NCBI RefSeq assembly: GCF_934754935.1
Contig: NZ_CAKVJB010000045.1
Location: forward strand, 1 to 12,805
Direction: 5' to 3'
Length of the DNA stretch: 12,805 bases
DNA from: an uncultured Holdemanella sp.
Lineage (GTDB): Bacteria; Bacillota_I; Bacilli_A; Erysipelotrichales; Erysipelotrichaceae
A program made the position numbers and the translations under genes. Position 1 is the first letter of the stretch; every line of letters begins with the position of its first letter. Positions 1 to 4,858 of the stretch are shown here, piece after piece. The notes below the pieces were generated by a model. The model saw only the letters and a program-made list of their open reading frames with translations, was not told the origin of the DNA and did not search any database.

Positions 1-73
1 GAGCCACCGAATCCATTTGGACAGAGCCATGCAATCCATTGCTCAGAGCCACTAAATCCACGAAGAGAGCCAC
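1..73 (+). repeat. Left iterated terminal repeats of the IS21-like element
   Basis: Four units of the form AGAGCCAC/T, two bases, then usually AATCCA start at about 1, 24, 46 and 67, a period of 21-23 bp (two helical turns). The first three contain the ATCCA submotif; the fourth has lost it. They match the right-end units in inverted orientation and are probable transposase-binding sites. The first unit is cut by the window edge. Confidence 0.75.
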
Positions 74-102
74 TTCAAATCATGAAATGACTCTCTTTTA
101 TA

Positions 103-462
103 TTATTTGATTTTCGAATAGTCCTCTCGAAGAGATCTGCCTTTTAAAAAAATTGTATAAGATGAGTTTCGAATACAATCTAGAATGGTGTCAGCGAGTG
201 GACCATTACCTAATTTGCCTAACTAGCCTTCAGGAGCCCATTGACTACAGTAAATGGTTGATTTTTTATCGGTTCTTGATTGTATCACTTCAAATAAATC
301 GTTTCGTTCACATTCACTGATGGTTGTTAATAAGAATTCATCTAAAATTAATAGATCAACTTTGGAAAGTTTCTTCATATATTTTTTGTAATGTCCTTGA
401 ATCTTTGCTTCTTCAATTTCCTGAAACAAGTCTGGCTGAATATTACGTATGGGCAAGCCCAT
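103..462 (-). pseudogene. istB: istB-like IS21 ATP-binding helper protein, degraded
   Basis: IstB is the AAA-type ATPase that helps the IS21 transposase IstA. The visible frame has the IstB core PDLFQEIEEAKIQGHYKK, the Walker B segment LLILDEFLL, and a serine/cysteine strand (STIYCSQ). An amber codon at 223-225 interrupts it. It sits where family members usually have Gly-Trp, so it is probably a TGG to TAG change. Beyond it the frame resumes as LGKLGNGPLADTILDCI, the usual IstB C-terminus, ending with TAA at 103-105. Upstream, a TAG at 463-465 closes the frame. A weak continuation of an IstB-like N-terminal half can be read in another frame to about 609. No Walker A is recognisable. The product is non-functional. 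Confidence 0.75.
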
Positions 463-619
463 CTAATACGGAAAAAAATCCAGTCGATACGGTGACGAAG
501 TCCATTGAATCTGTTGTATAAGTCCGCACTGCATTGTAGATATAAAATATTATCCTCCAGTTGTGAGATATTAACAGGTAAGTAAGTATATTTATCTAGT
601 CTTGCAATTAGGTGTATAA

Positions 620-692
620 ATGGCTCTGATTAATGGATTGGGTGGCTCTACATGATGGAACAGGTGGCTCTCAGTGCTGGACGGAGTGGCTC
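620..692 (-). repeat. Right iterated terminal repeats of the IS21-like element
   Basis: Four units with GTGGCTC (ATGGCTC in the first) begin at 620, 642, 664 and 686, exactly 22 bp apart. On the minus strand they read AGAGCCA(C/T), and three are followed by a TCCA submotif, as in the left array. After the last unit, GTGGAATACTCA runs to 711, the likely outer end of the element. Confidence 0.75.
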
Positions 693-772
693 TGAGTGCG
701 TGGAATACTCAGTTACGATTGTTCCTATTTGGTATACAGCACCTTTTTTCATTGATTTAGATAAGGTTAGCC

Positions 773-801
773 TTGACTTTTATATATATCAATTGTTTAA
801 T
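773..801 (+). promoter_or_regulatory. Promoter of antitoxin-like RNA, copy 1
   Basis: TTGACT (773-778) and TTTAAT (796-801) are separated by 17 bp, close to the sigma-A consensus. The predicted start is near 808. The same promoter occurs unchanged in copy 2. It faces the toxin ORF and so would drive a convergent RNA. Confidence 0.65.
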
Positions 802-807
802 ATTTAT

Positions 808-907
808 ACAGAAAGACTACTGGATAAAGTGGTTCCTCTGAATTAATTTATGTCAAAGACACTAGTAATTCGTTGGGATAGGGTGAACTAGTGTCTTTTA
901 CATTTTT
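808..907 (+). ncRNA. Putative type I antitoxin RNA, copy 1
   Basis: Inferred transcript of about 100 nt from the promoter at 773-801 to the hairpin at 855-898, which is followed by a T run at 903-907. It carries no convincing ORF with a ribosome site. It is antisense to the last codons of the 33-residue peptide and to the peptide mRNA's 3' end. Convergent antisense RNAs of this kind silence the mRNA in type I toxin-antitoxin systems such as TxpA/RatA, BsrG/SR4 and par. Both transcript ends are predictions. Confidence 0.5.
855..898. terminator. Bidirectional hairpin terminator overlapping toxin stop codon, copy 1
   Basis: AAAGACACTAGT (855-866) pairs perfectly with ACTAGTGTCTTT (887-898) in a 12-bp stem with a loop of about 20 nt. 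On the plus strand it is followed by TTTTACATTTTT. On the minus strand it is followed by a weaker T stretch. The peptide stop codon TAG (888-890) lies in the stem. Position and symmetry fit a shared terminator for converging transcripts, as in the par locus of plasmid pAD1. Confidence 0.65.
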
Positions 908-989
908 CTTTAATAATCAATGTGATTCTTAGTATTTCTACTATTGCCATTAAACACATGGCAACATCAATGTACAGATAAATATACAT
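888..989 (-). CDS. 33-residue hydrophobic peptide, putative type I toxin, copy 1
   Basis: The ORF runs from ATG (989-987) to TAG in the hairpin stem. A perfect AGGAGG (998-1003) lies 8 nt upstream. The peptide starts MYIYLYIDVAMCLMAIVEIL and ends with a basic tail, KEKCKRH. It has one hydrophobic helix spanning most of residues 3-26, so it should insert in the membrane. Size and shape match Fst-type and holin-like type I toxins of Bacillota; I cannot assign a family from the sequence alone. Relative to copy 2 it differs at four positions (V12C, L14M, L16... region and I27K), the last placing a lysine near the end of the helix. The promoter region of this copy has diverged and no clear -10 is seen, so it may be weakly expressed. 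Five-prime leader and ribosome site are identical in layout to copy 2. Confidence 0.65.
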   Translation of the reverse strand: MYIYLYIDVAMCLMAIVEILRITLIIKEKCKRH

Positions 990-1156
990 AAACACGTCCT
1001 CCTACAAAATCGGAATCTTTGAGAACTCAAGATGTTGTCCTTTTTATTCAGAGGGTTCACCGTTACTACATCCAGTAACAAGTTAAAGCACTGTTAGTAC
1101 ATCTATCCTATTTGGTCTAAAACGCCATATTTTCTCTAAATTAGATAAGGTTAGCC

Positions 1157-1185
1157 TTGACTTTTATATATATCAATTGTTTAAT
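1157..1185 (+). promoter_or_regulatory. Promoter of antitoxin-like RNA, copy 2
   Basis: TTGACT (1157-1162), 17 bp, TTTAAT (1180-1185), with the same flanks as copy 1. Predicted start is near 1192. Confidence 0.65.
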
Positions 1186-1191
1186 ATTTAT

Positions 1192-1294
1192 ACAGAAAGA
1201 CTACTGGATACAGTGGTTCCTCTGAATTAATTAATGTTAAAAGACACTAGTTTAATCCGTTGGGTTTGGGTGAACTAGTGTCTTTTACATTTTT
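1192..1294 (+). ncRNA. Putative type I antitoxin RNA, copy 2
   Basis: Inferred RNA of about 100 nt ending after the hairpin at 1239-1286, with a T run at 1290-1294. It converges on the second peptide ORF. The hairpin loop differs from copy 1 (GTTGGGTTTGGGTGA against GTTGGGATAGGGTGA), with a few further changes just before it. The two RNAs may therefore differ in how well they recognise each other's targets. Ends are predicted, not measured. Confidence 0.5.
1239..1286. terminator. Bidirectional hairpin terminator overlapping toxin stop codon, copy 2
   Basis: AAAAGACACTAGT (1239-1251) pairs with ACTAGTGTCTTTT (1274-1286) in a 13-bp stem. On the plus strand the following bases are T-rich (1290-1294). 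The peptide stop codon TAG (1275-1277) is inside the stem. The stem is preserved in both copies although the loop has drifted, which points to selection on the structure. Confidence 0.65.
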
Positions 1295-1376
1295 CTATAA
1301 TAATCAATGTGATTCTTAGTATTTCTACTAGTGCCAATAAAACCATGGCAACATCAATGTACAGATAAATATACAT
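1275..1376 (-). CDS. 33-residue hydrophobic peptide, putative type I toxin, copy 2
   Basis: ATG at 1376-1374, TAG at 1277-1275, with a perfect AGGAGG at 1385-1390, 8 nt upstream. The peptide begins MYIYLYIDVAMVLLALVEIL and ends with IIIEKCKRH. It has an almost continuous hydrophobic helix and a positively charged tail, the usual layout of membrane-acting type I toxins (Fst is also 33 residues). A TATAAT box at 1475-1480 would give a leader of about 90 nt. That leader contains TTGAGTTCTCAA (a small hairpin) and a CCTCT block that could pair with the GGAGG of the ribosome site; such pairing is known to hold type I toxin mRNAs silent. Toxicity itself is inferred. Confidence 0.7.
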   Translation of the reverse strand: MYIYLYIDVAMVLLALVEILRITLIIIEKCKRH

Positions 1377-1474
1377 AAACACGTCCTCCTGCAAAATCGG
1401 AATCTTTGAGAACTCAAGATGTTGTCCTTTTTATTCAGAGGGTTCACCGTTACTACATCCAGTAGCCAACTCCT

Positions 1475-1480
1475 ATTATA
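1475..1480 (-). promoter_or_regulatory. Candidate -10 box of toxin mRNA, copy 2
   Basis: TATAAT on the minus strand, with a predicted start near 1468 at the outer edge of the inverted repeat. I see no good -35 at normal spacing. The equivalent position in copy 1 lacks a clear -10. A block like CCAAATAGGA is kept further upstream in several copies and could be a regulatory site. Confidence 0.4.
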
Positions 1481-1601
1481 AATGTCCAATGTGAAAATAT
1501 TGTGAATTCCACTAAATTTGTTACGAATGTTCCTGTTTGATCTAAAACAATTAATTTTCATTGATTTAGATAAGGTTAGTCTTGACTTTTGAAATAAAAA
1601 C

Positions 1602-1623
1602 AGATCCTCATCTAAGAGGATCT
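1602..1623 (-). terminator. Rho-independent terminator of the histidine kinase
   Basis: On the minus strand AGATCCTC and GAGGATCT form an 8-bp stem with a 6-nt loop, followed by GTTTTTATTT. The kinase stop codon TAG (1612-1614) lies in the loop. Confidence 0.8.
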
Positions 1624-3636
1624 CAATACATGTTTTAATACTTCTTCCATTTTTTGAAAGTCAATTGGTTTCGTTATATAATCATTCATCTTTACATCAT
1701 ATGCTTTTTTCTTATCTTCCTCAAACGCATTGGCAGACATTGCTATAATAGGTATATTGGCCTTTTCAGGTTGACAAAGATGACGAATACAATGGGTTGC
1801 CTTAAAGCCATCCATATTTGGCATTTGAATATCCATTAAAATCAAATCGTATGTATTGCTAGGTTGATGTTGGATTTCATTTACACAAAGAATTCCATCT
1901 TCTACAGCTTTTACTTCAAAACCCATGTCACGAAGAATCGTAGTCGTAATTTCTGCATTTAATGCATTATCTTCCGCCAACAGTATTTTTTTACCCTTAA
2001 AATCAATATCACACTCCATATTGGATTCAATATTTGTGTTTGTATAATCTTTATTGGCAATCTTATGTGGAATAGTAATTGTAAAAGTACTACCCTTACC
2101 AAGTTCACTCTCTACTTCAATACTTCCATCCATTAAATCCACAAAATTTTTAACAATGGCCATACCCAAGCCTGTACCAGGAATCTTAGACATGGTTGTA
2201 TTTCTTTCCCTTGTAAACAATTCAAATAAAGACGGCAAGAAGTCTTCACTCATTCCAATACCTGTATCCATAATCTTTGTTTGAATTAAAGTATAACCTT
2301 CTCTATCATAAGGAAGTTCCTTAACATCAATGGTTACCGTACCTTCTTCAGGCGTATATTTAATCGTATTACTAATTAAATTGGATAGAATCTCCTGCAT
2401 CTTAGTCGTATCTACCATTATATTCTTGTGTTGAACACTCACATTCCGATTTAATTCAATACGTTTTCGTAAAGCCTCTGCTTCAAAAGCACCACAAACA
2501 AGTTTAGAAACACTACCAACCACATCGTAGTTTTCATCCAATTCCATCTTACCACTTTCAACACGAGCCATATCCAATACGTTATTAATAATCGAAAGTA
2601 ATAATTGACTGGATTGTTCAATCATTTCTTGATAATGAAGAAGCTTAGGATCTCTCAATTCCTTCTTCATTAATTGCGAATATCCCACGATCGCATTCAT
2701 AGGCGTACGAATATCGTGTGACATATTAAACAAGAACATGGATTTGGCTTCATTTGCCTTTTCTGCCTTGATCTTTGCCTGTCGCAAAGCCTCCTCTTGT
2801 TCTAATTCACGCTTCTTTTCTTCGGTAAAATCACGGATTGCAATTAAGATACTCACGACACGACCAAACTCATCCACTTTTTGTGGAACAACCATCGCTA
2901 GCATCCACGTTCCATCTTGTCTTTCAAATGGATAAGACAATGAATTTCTTCCCTCAAGTCGTTTTGCGATTGTATCAAAATCAAAGAATTCTAAAGCTGA
3001 TTCTCTACAATCTTTCGCAATCAAACGATTTATTAAATCAAGTTCCTCATCTATATCCACTTTATTCACATCCAATTTAGGATCATATCCACGATTTTTC
3101 TTGATCAATTCCACTTCTTTGGAAATCAAATGAATAACAGAAATATAAGAATAAGCTGCACCTAATGCCTCCACTTCATGACGAGCCTGCTGCACCTGCT
3201 TACCTAAAGTAATTGGAAATTCTTCATCTTCCAATTGTTCTTTATCTGGAATCGAATGATGAATATGAAGCACCTTCCAATTTCCATCTCTTACTCCATA
3301 GATAATAGTAAAACGAGAATCCAAATGCATAATTGGAACTTCTTTATCAAAAATACCATAAATTTGAACAGATCCATAGGTAAAAACACATTGATCATCC
3401 ACAACATTTTCTTCTATTTCTAAATCTTTAAATTCAAAATGAATATTCTTTCTTTTCTCCATATCAAATTTAAAAGAAGATAGAAAATGATCAATATTTT
3501 TAAAGAATTCTTGTTTACCAGTACCAATAATACTCACATTCGCATCCAAAAAATTCTGGATTGCAACTTTATTCAATGTATCCGATCCCAGATATGTTTC
3601 CAATAAATTTTTAGTAACTAATTTAAAATCCATCAT
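1612..3636 (-). CDS. Soluble hybrid sensor histidine kinase with C-terminal receiver
   Basis: 674 aa counted from the ATG at 3636. An upstream TTG at 3657 is open but lies in the T run of the preceding terminator. GGGG blocks just before the ATG are the only ribosome-site candidate. Order: an N-terminal alpha/beta domain resembling NTF2/SnoaL folds (about 3-130), a PAS-like sensor (about 150-275, ending in the PAC-like AIRDFTEEK), a short coiled coil, then HisKA with the H box NMSHDIRTPMN (His307). HATPase follows with N box SNLISNTIKYTP, G1 DTGIGMS (Asp457) and G2 GTGLGMA. The receiver (about 545-670) has acidic residues AED, phospho-acceptor Asp602 in LMDIQMPNMDG, and the KPID lysine. No membrane segment is seen, so it senses a cytoplasmic cue. 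No partner regulator is adjacent. The signal is unknown. Confidence 0.88.
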   Translation of the reverse strand: MMDFKLVTKNLLETYLGSDTLNKVAIQNFLDANVSIIGTGKQEFFKNIDHFLSSFKFDMEKRKNIHFEFKDLEIEENVVDDQCVFTYGSVQIYGIFDKEVPIMHLDSRFTIIYGVRDGNWKVLHIHHSIPDKEQLEDEEFPITLGKQVQQARHEVEALGAAYSYISVIHLISKEVELIKKNRGYDPKLDVNKVDIDEELDLINRLIAKDCRESALEFFDFDTIAKRLEGRNSLSYPFERQDGTWMLAMVVPQKVDEFGRVVSILIAIRDFTEEKKRELEQEEALRQAKIKAEKANEAKSMFLFNMSHDIRTPMNAIVGYSQLMKKELRDPKLLHYQEMIEQSSQLLLSIINNVLDMARVESGKMELDENYDVVGSVSKLVCGAFEAEALRKRIELNRNVSVQHKNIMVDTTKMQEILSNLISNTIKYTPEEGTVTIDVKELPYDREGYTLIQTKIMDTGIGMSEDFLPSLFELFTRERNTTMSKIPGTGLGMAIVKNFVDLMDGSIEVESELGKGSTFTITIPHKIANKDYTNTNIESNMECDIDFKGKKILLAEDNALNAEITTTILRDMGFEVKAVEDGILCVNEIQHQPSNTYDLILMDIQMPNMDGFKATHCIRHLCQPEKANIPIIAMSANAFEEDKKKAYDVKMNDYITKPIDFQKMEEVLKHVLRSS

Positions 3637-3655
3637 AACCCCAACCCCACAAAAC

Positions 3656-3686
3656 AAAAAGGCATCATCTCAAATCAGACAATGCC
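3656..3686 (-). terminator. Rho-independent terminator after the 50 aa gene
   Basis: On the minus strand GGCATTGTCT and AGATGATGCC form a 10-bp stem (two G-T pairs) with loop GATTTG, followed by TTTTTGTTTT. It separates the ADP-ribosylglycohydrolase operon from the kinase gene. Confidence 0.75.
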
Positions 3687-3688
3687 AC

Positions 3689-3716
3689 ATTATATAATTA
3701 ATAACTGATTTGGAAA
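3689..3716 (-). promoter_or_regulatory. Candidate promoter of the histidine kinase
   Basis: A perfect TATAAT (3689-3694, minus strand) lies just upstream of the terminator hairpin, with a weak TTTCCA 16 bp further up. A start near 3682 falls inside the left arm of the hairpin. Kinase transcripts would then lack most of that arm and escape termination, while read-through from the upstream operon is stopped. Confidence 0.45.
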
Positions 3717-3748
3717 GATATATCATTACCTATATGATACCATTAATT

Positions 3749-3901
3749 TCAACCAATGTTACCATTAATTTCATCTAATTTATCAAATATATCTTCTAAA
3801 GAACCATCACTATATTTATTTCCACGAATATCATCCAATTTTTCATTCATGGATCTAAGTTCATATAAAATCTCATTTAATAAATCAACGACTTCACTCA
3901 T
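3749..3901 (-). CDS. Small acidic 50 aa protein, unknown function
   Basis: ATG at 3901-3899 overlaps the TGA of the preceding gene (ATGA), the sign of translational coupling. GGGGTG about 9 nt upstream may serve as ribosome site. The product begins MSEVVDLLNEILYELRSMNE and is rich in Asp and Glu with leucine/isoleucine spacing that suggests a short coiled coil. No family is recognised. Its coupling to an ADP-ribosylglycohydrolase suggests a partner or modulator role, but this is only inference. A 14-bp direct repeat (TACCATTAATTTCA at 3738-3751 and 3760-3773) spans its end. The stop codon lies in one copy, so a local 22-bp duplication may have set the present C-terminus. Confidence 0.6.
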   Translation of the reverse strand: MSEVVDLLNEILYELRSMNEKLDDIRGNKYSDGSLEDIFDKLDEINGNIG

Positions 3902-4710
3902 ACCTTTTCACCCCTCATATATTTCTTCCATCTTCTTAATACATCTTTTAAAGGCTCATCCAAATACGCATACGACTTCTCTTTGATTTCTTCAGGAATA
4001 CCATAAGCCGCTTCTGCAATACTACCTGTAATAGCGGCAATCGTATCACTATCTCCGCCAATCGAAATCGCATTACGTATCGCATCTTCAAAATCTATAC
4101 TTTCTAAAAACGCAATAATGGCCTGTGGAACACTTCCTTGACACGTTTCATCAAACTCATAATCCTTACGAATTGAATCTAAAGACATCGATAGATCATA
4201 TCCATATTCCTCTTTAATATGCTCTTTGATTCTACTTTTACACTCATAAGAATTAAGTCTAGCTATAAAGATCGCATCACATACAGCTAAAGCACCCTTA
4301 ATACCCTCAGGATGATTGTGTGTTACACTAGCTGATAATCTAGCTAAATCTCGACTTGGCCACATACCTGTTCTTGCATAATGATCACAATCCATTACCC
4401 AAGCACATGGAGATACTCGCATGGCTGAACCATTGCCAAAACTATTGTATGGCTCAGTATCCTTACTTCTTAACCAAACACGAAAGCGACCACCATATCC
4501 TGCATGCGGATACATACGACCATACTTTTTCATAGATAAGATAAAGTCTTTTTCACTTCCACCATTCATAATCGCATCTGCCACAGCACATGTCATGACC
4601 GTATCATCCGTAAATCGACAATCCGGTTTAAACAATTCAAAATCTTTTGTCTTGATATTATTGAATTCATAAACTGAACCTACAATATCACCAATAATAG
4701 CTCCTAACAT
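3898..4710 (-). CDS. ADP-ribosylglycohydrolase family protein (DraG/ARH-like)
   Basis: 270 aa, near the usual length for the family. These enzymes use paired Mg ions to hydrolyse ADP-ribose from proteins, nucleic acids or small molecules. Visible motifs: N-terminal GAIIGDIVGSVYE; FTDDTVMT at 33-40 with the metal-binding Thr-Asp-Asp; GNGSAMRVSP at 92-101; SVTHNHPEG at 128-136; and GGDSDTIAAITGSIAEA from 218, the second metal-binding segment. All expected acidic ligands are present, so the enzyme should be active. Its substrate cannot be read from sequence. It is followed by the coupled 50 aa gene. No ADP-ribosyltransferase is visible nearby. Confidence 0.9.
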   Translation of the reverse strand: MLGAIIGDIVGSVYEFNNIKTKDFELFKPDCRFTDDTVMTCAVADAIMNGGSEKDFILSMKKYGRMYPHAGYGGRFRVWLRSKDTEPYNSFGNGSAMRVSPCAWVMDCDHYARTGMWPSRDLARLSASVTHNHPEGIKGALAVCDAIFIARLNSYECKSRIKEHIKEEYGYDLSMSLDSIRKDYEFDETCQGSVPQAIIAFLESIDFEDAIRNAISIGGDSDTIAAITGSIAEAAYGIPEEIKEKSYAYLDEPLKDVLRRWKKYMRGEKV

Positions 4711-4727
4711 AGTATCATCTCTTTCCT

Positions 4728-4733
4728 ATTATA
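4728..4733 (-). promoter_or_regulatory. Candidate -10 box of the ADP-ribosylglycohydrolase gene
   Basis: TATAAT on the minus strand, 17 nt before the start codon region, giving a very short leader. The -35 is poor. A 12-bp direct repeat ACATAGTATCAT (4707-4718 and 4749-4760) flanks this box and could be an operator or chance in AT-rich DNA. Confidence 0.35.
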
Positions 4734-4767
4734 GATTTTTTAAAAAATACATAGTATCATACATACA

Positions 4768-4854
4768 GAAACTAACTTGTGATGGATAAAGCTGGGCTGG
4801 CTGTGCCAGTAAGATGTAGATCGAGATGCCAATGCTTGTGGGGTTAGTTTTTTT
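4768..4854 (+). terminator. GC-rich inverted-repeat block: terminator or structured small RNA
   Basis: GAAACTAAC (4768-4776) pairs with GTTAGTTT (4843-4850), followed on the plus strand by TTTTTTTCTTTTT. The 66-nt interior is about 51% G+C by my count, far above its surroundings. It includes a small hairpin CTGGCTGTGCCAG. The T run on the minus strand is weak (GTTAGTTTCTG), yet the ATPase operon ends here on that strand. It may serve as a two-way terminator, or be the 3' part of a plus-strand small RNA. I match it to no known RNA family, and no clear plus-strand promoter is visible. Confidence 0.45.
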
Positions 4855-4858
4855 CTTT

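Larger units (their letters stand above)
1..711. mobile_element. Decayed IS21-family insertion element, internally deleted
   Basis: Both flanks carry arrays of a short repeat in opposite orientation (four GAGCCAC/T units at 1-73, four GTGGCTC/ATGGCTC units at 620-692). Between them lies a broken istB frame on the minus strand. Multiple internal-terminal repeats bound by the transposase are typical of the IS21 family. The istA transposase gene is absent and istB is interrupted, so this copy cannot move itself. The right end is placed at 711 (ends in CA). From 712 the sequence resumes similarity to the toxin array (GTTACGA, seen again at 1520), as expected at an insertion junction. The left end may lie before the window. 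The family call rests on the istB motif and the repeat layout. Confidence 0.7.
817..1077. repeat. Inverted repeats enclosing toxin unit, copy 1
   Basis: Left arm 817-843 contains CTACTGGAT and CCTCTGAAT. Right arm 1046-1077 contains ATTCAGAGG and, at its outer end, ATCCAGTA. The two blocks of each arm are complementary, with a few extra bases in the right arm. A toxin mRNA reading through the central hairpin would have complementary 5' and 3' ends. Alternatively these are terminal repeats of a small mobile unit. Confidence 0.6.
1201..1465. repeat. Inverted repeats enclosing toxin unit, copy 2
   Basis: Left arm 1201-1227 has CTACTGGAT and CCTCTGAAT. Right arm 1433-1465 has ATTCAGAGG and ATCCAGTAG. 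Both 9-bp blocks match perfectly. Homology between the two array copies ends at the outer edge of the right arm, close to the predicted 5' end of the toxin mRNA. Confidence 0.65.
712..1590. repeat. Tandem array of a toxin-antitoxin repeat unit (two full copies plus partial ends)
   Basis: The segment 757-1077 recurs at 1141-1463 (offset 384-386 bp) with scattered substitutions. Each copy contains a plus-strand promoter, a hairpin, a small minus-strand ORF and its leader. A further partial copy at 1520-1590 matches 712-780 (GTTACGA, then CATTGATTTAGATAAGG and TTGACTTTT). It ends as the histidine-kinase terminator begins. At the left edge, 712-756 is the upstream segment of a further copy that the IS21-like element has cut off. 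Differences lie mainly in the upstream spacers and the hairpin loop, while the ORF and leader are well kept. Confidence 0.85.

Noticed and set aside
1..73. Repeats at about 22-bp spacing as a CRISPR array
   Set aside because: Conserved part is only 7-16 bp, spacing is too short, and an inverted set occurs at 620-692, as expected for transposon ends.
652..846. Plus-strand 64-codon frame
   Set aside because: It runs across the IS end repeats and the antitoxin promoter, with no ribosome site or protein-like features.
1328..1561. Minus-strand 77-codon frame over the second toxin unit
   Set aside because: It is out of frame with the toxin ORF, ends before conserved codons, and has no ribosome site; the copy-1 equivalent is not maintained.
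3655..3657. TTG as histidine-kinase start
   Set aside because: It falls in the T run of the upstream terminator; the ATG at 3636 fits better.
4768..4854. tRNA, SRP RNA or a known riboswitch
   Set aside because: No cloverleaf, no SRP tetraloop region and no known aptamer core could be matched by eye.
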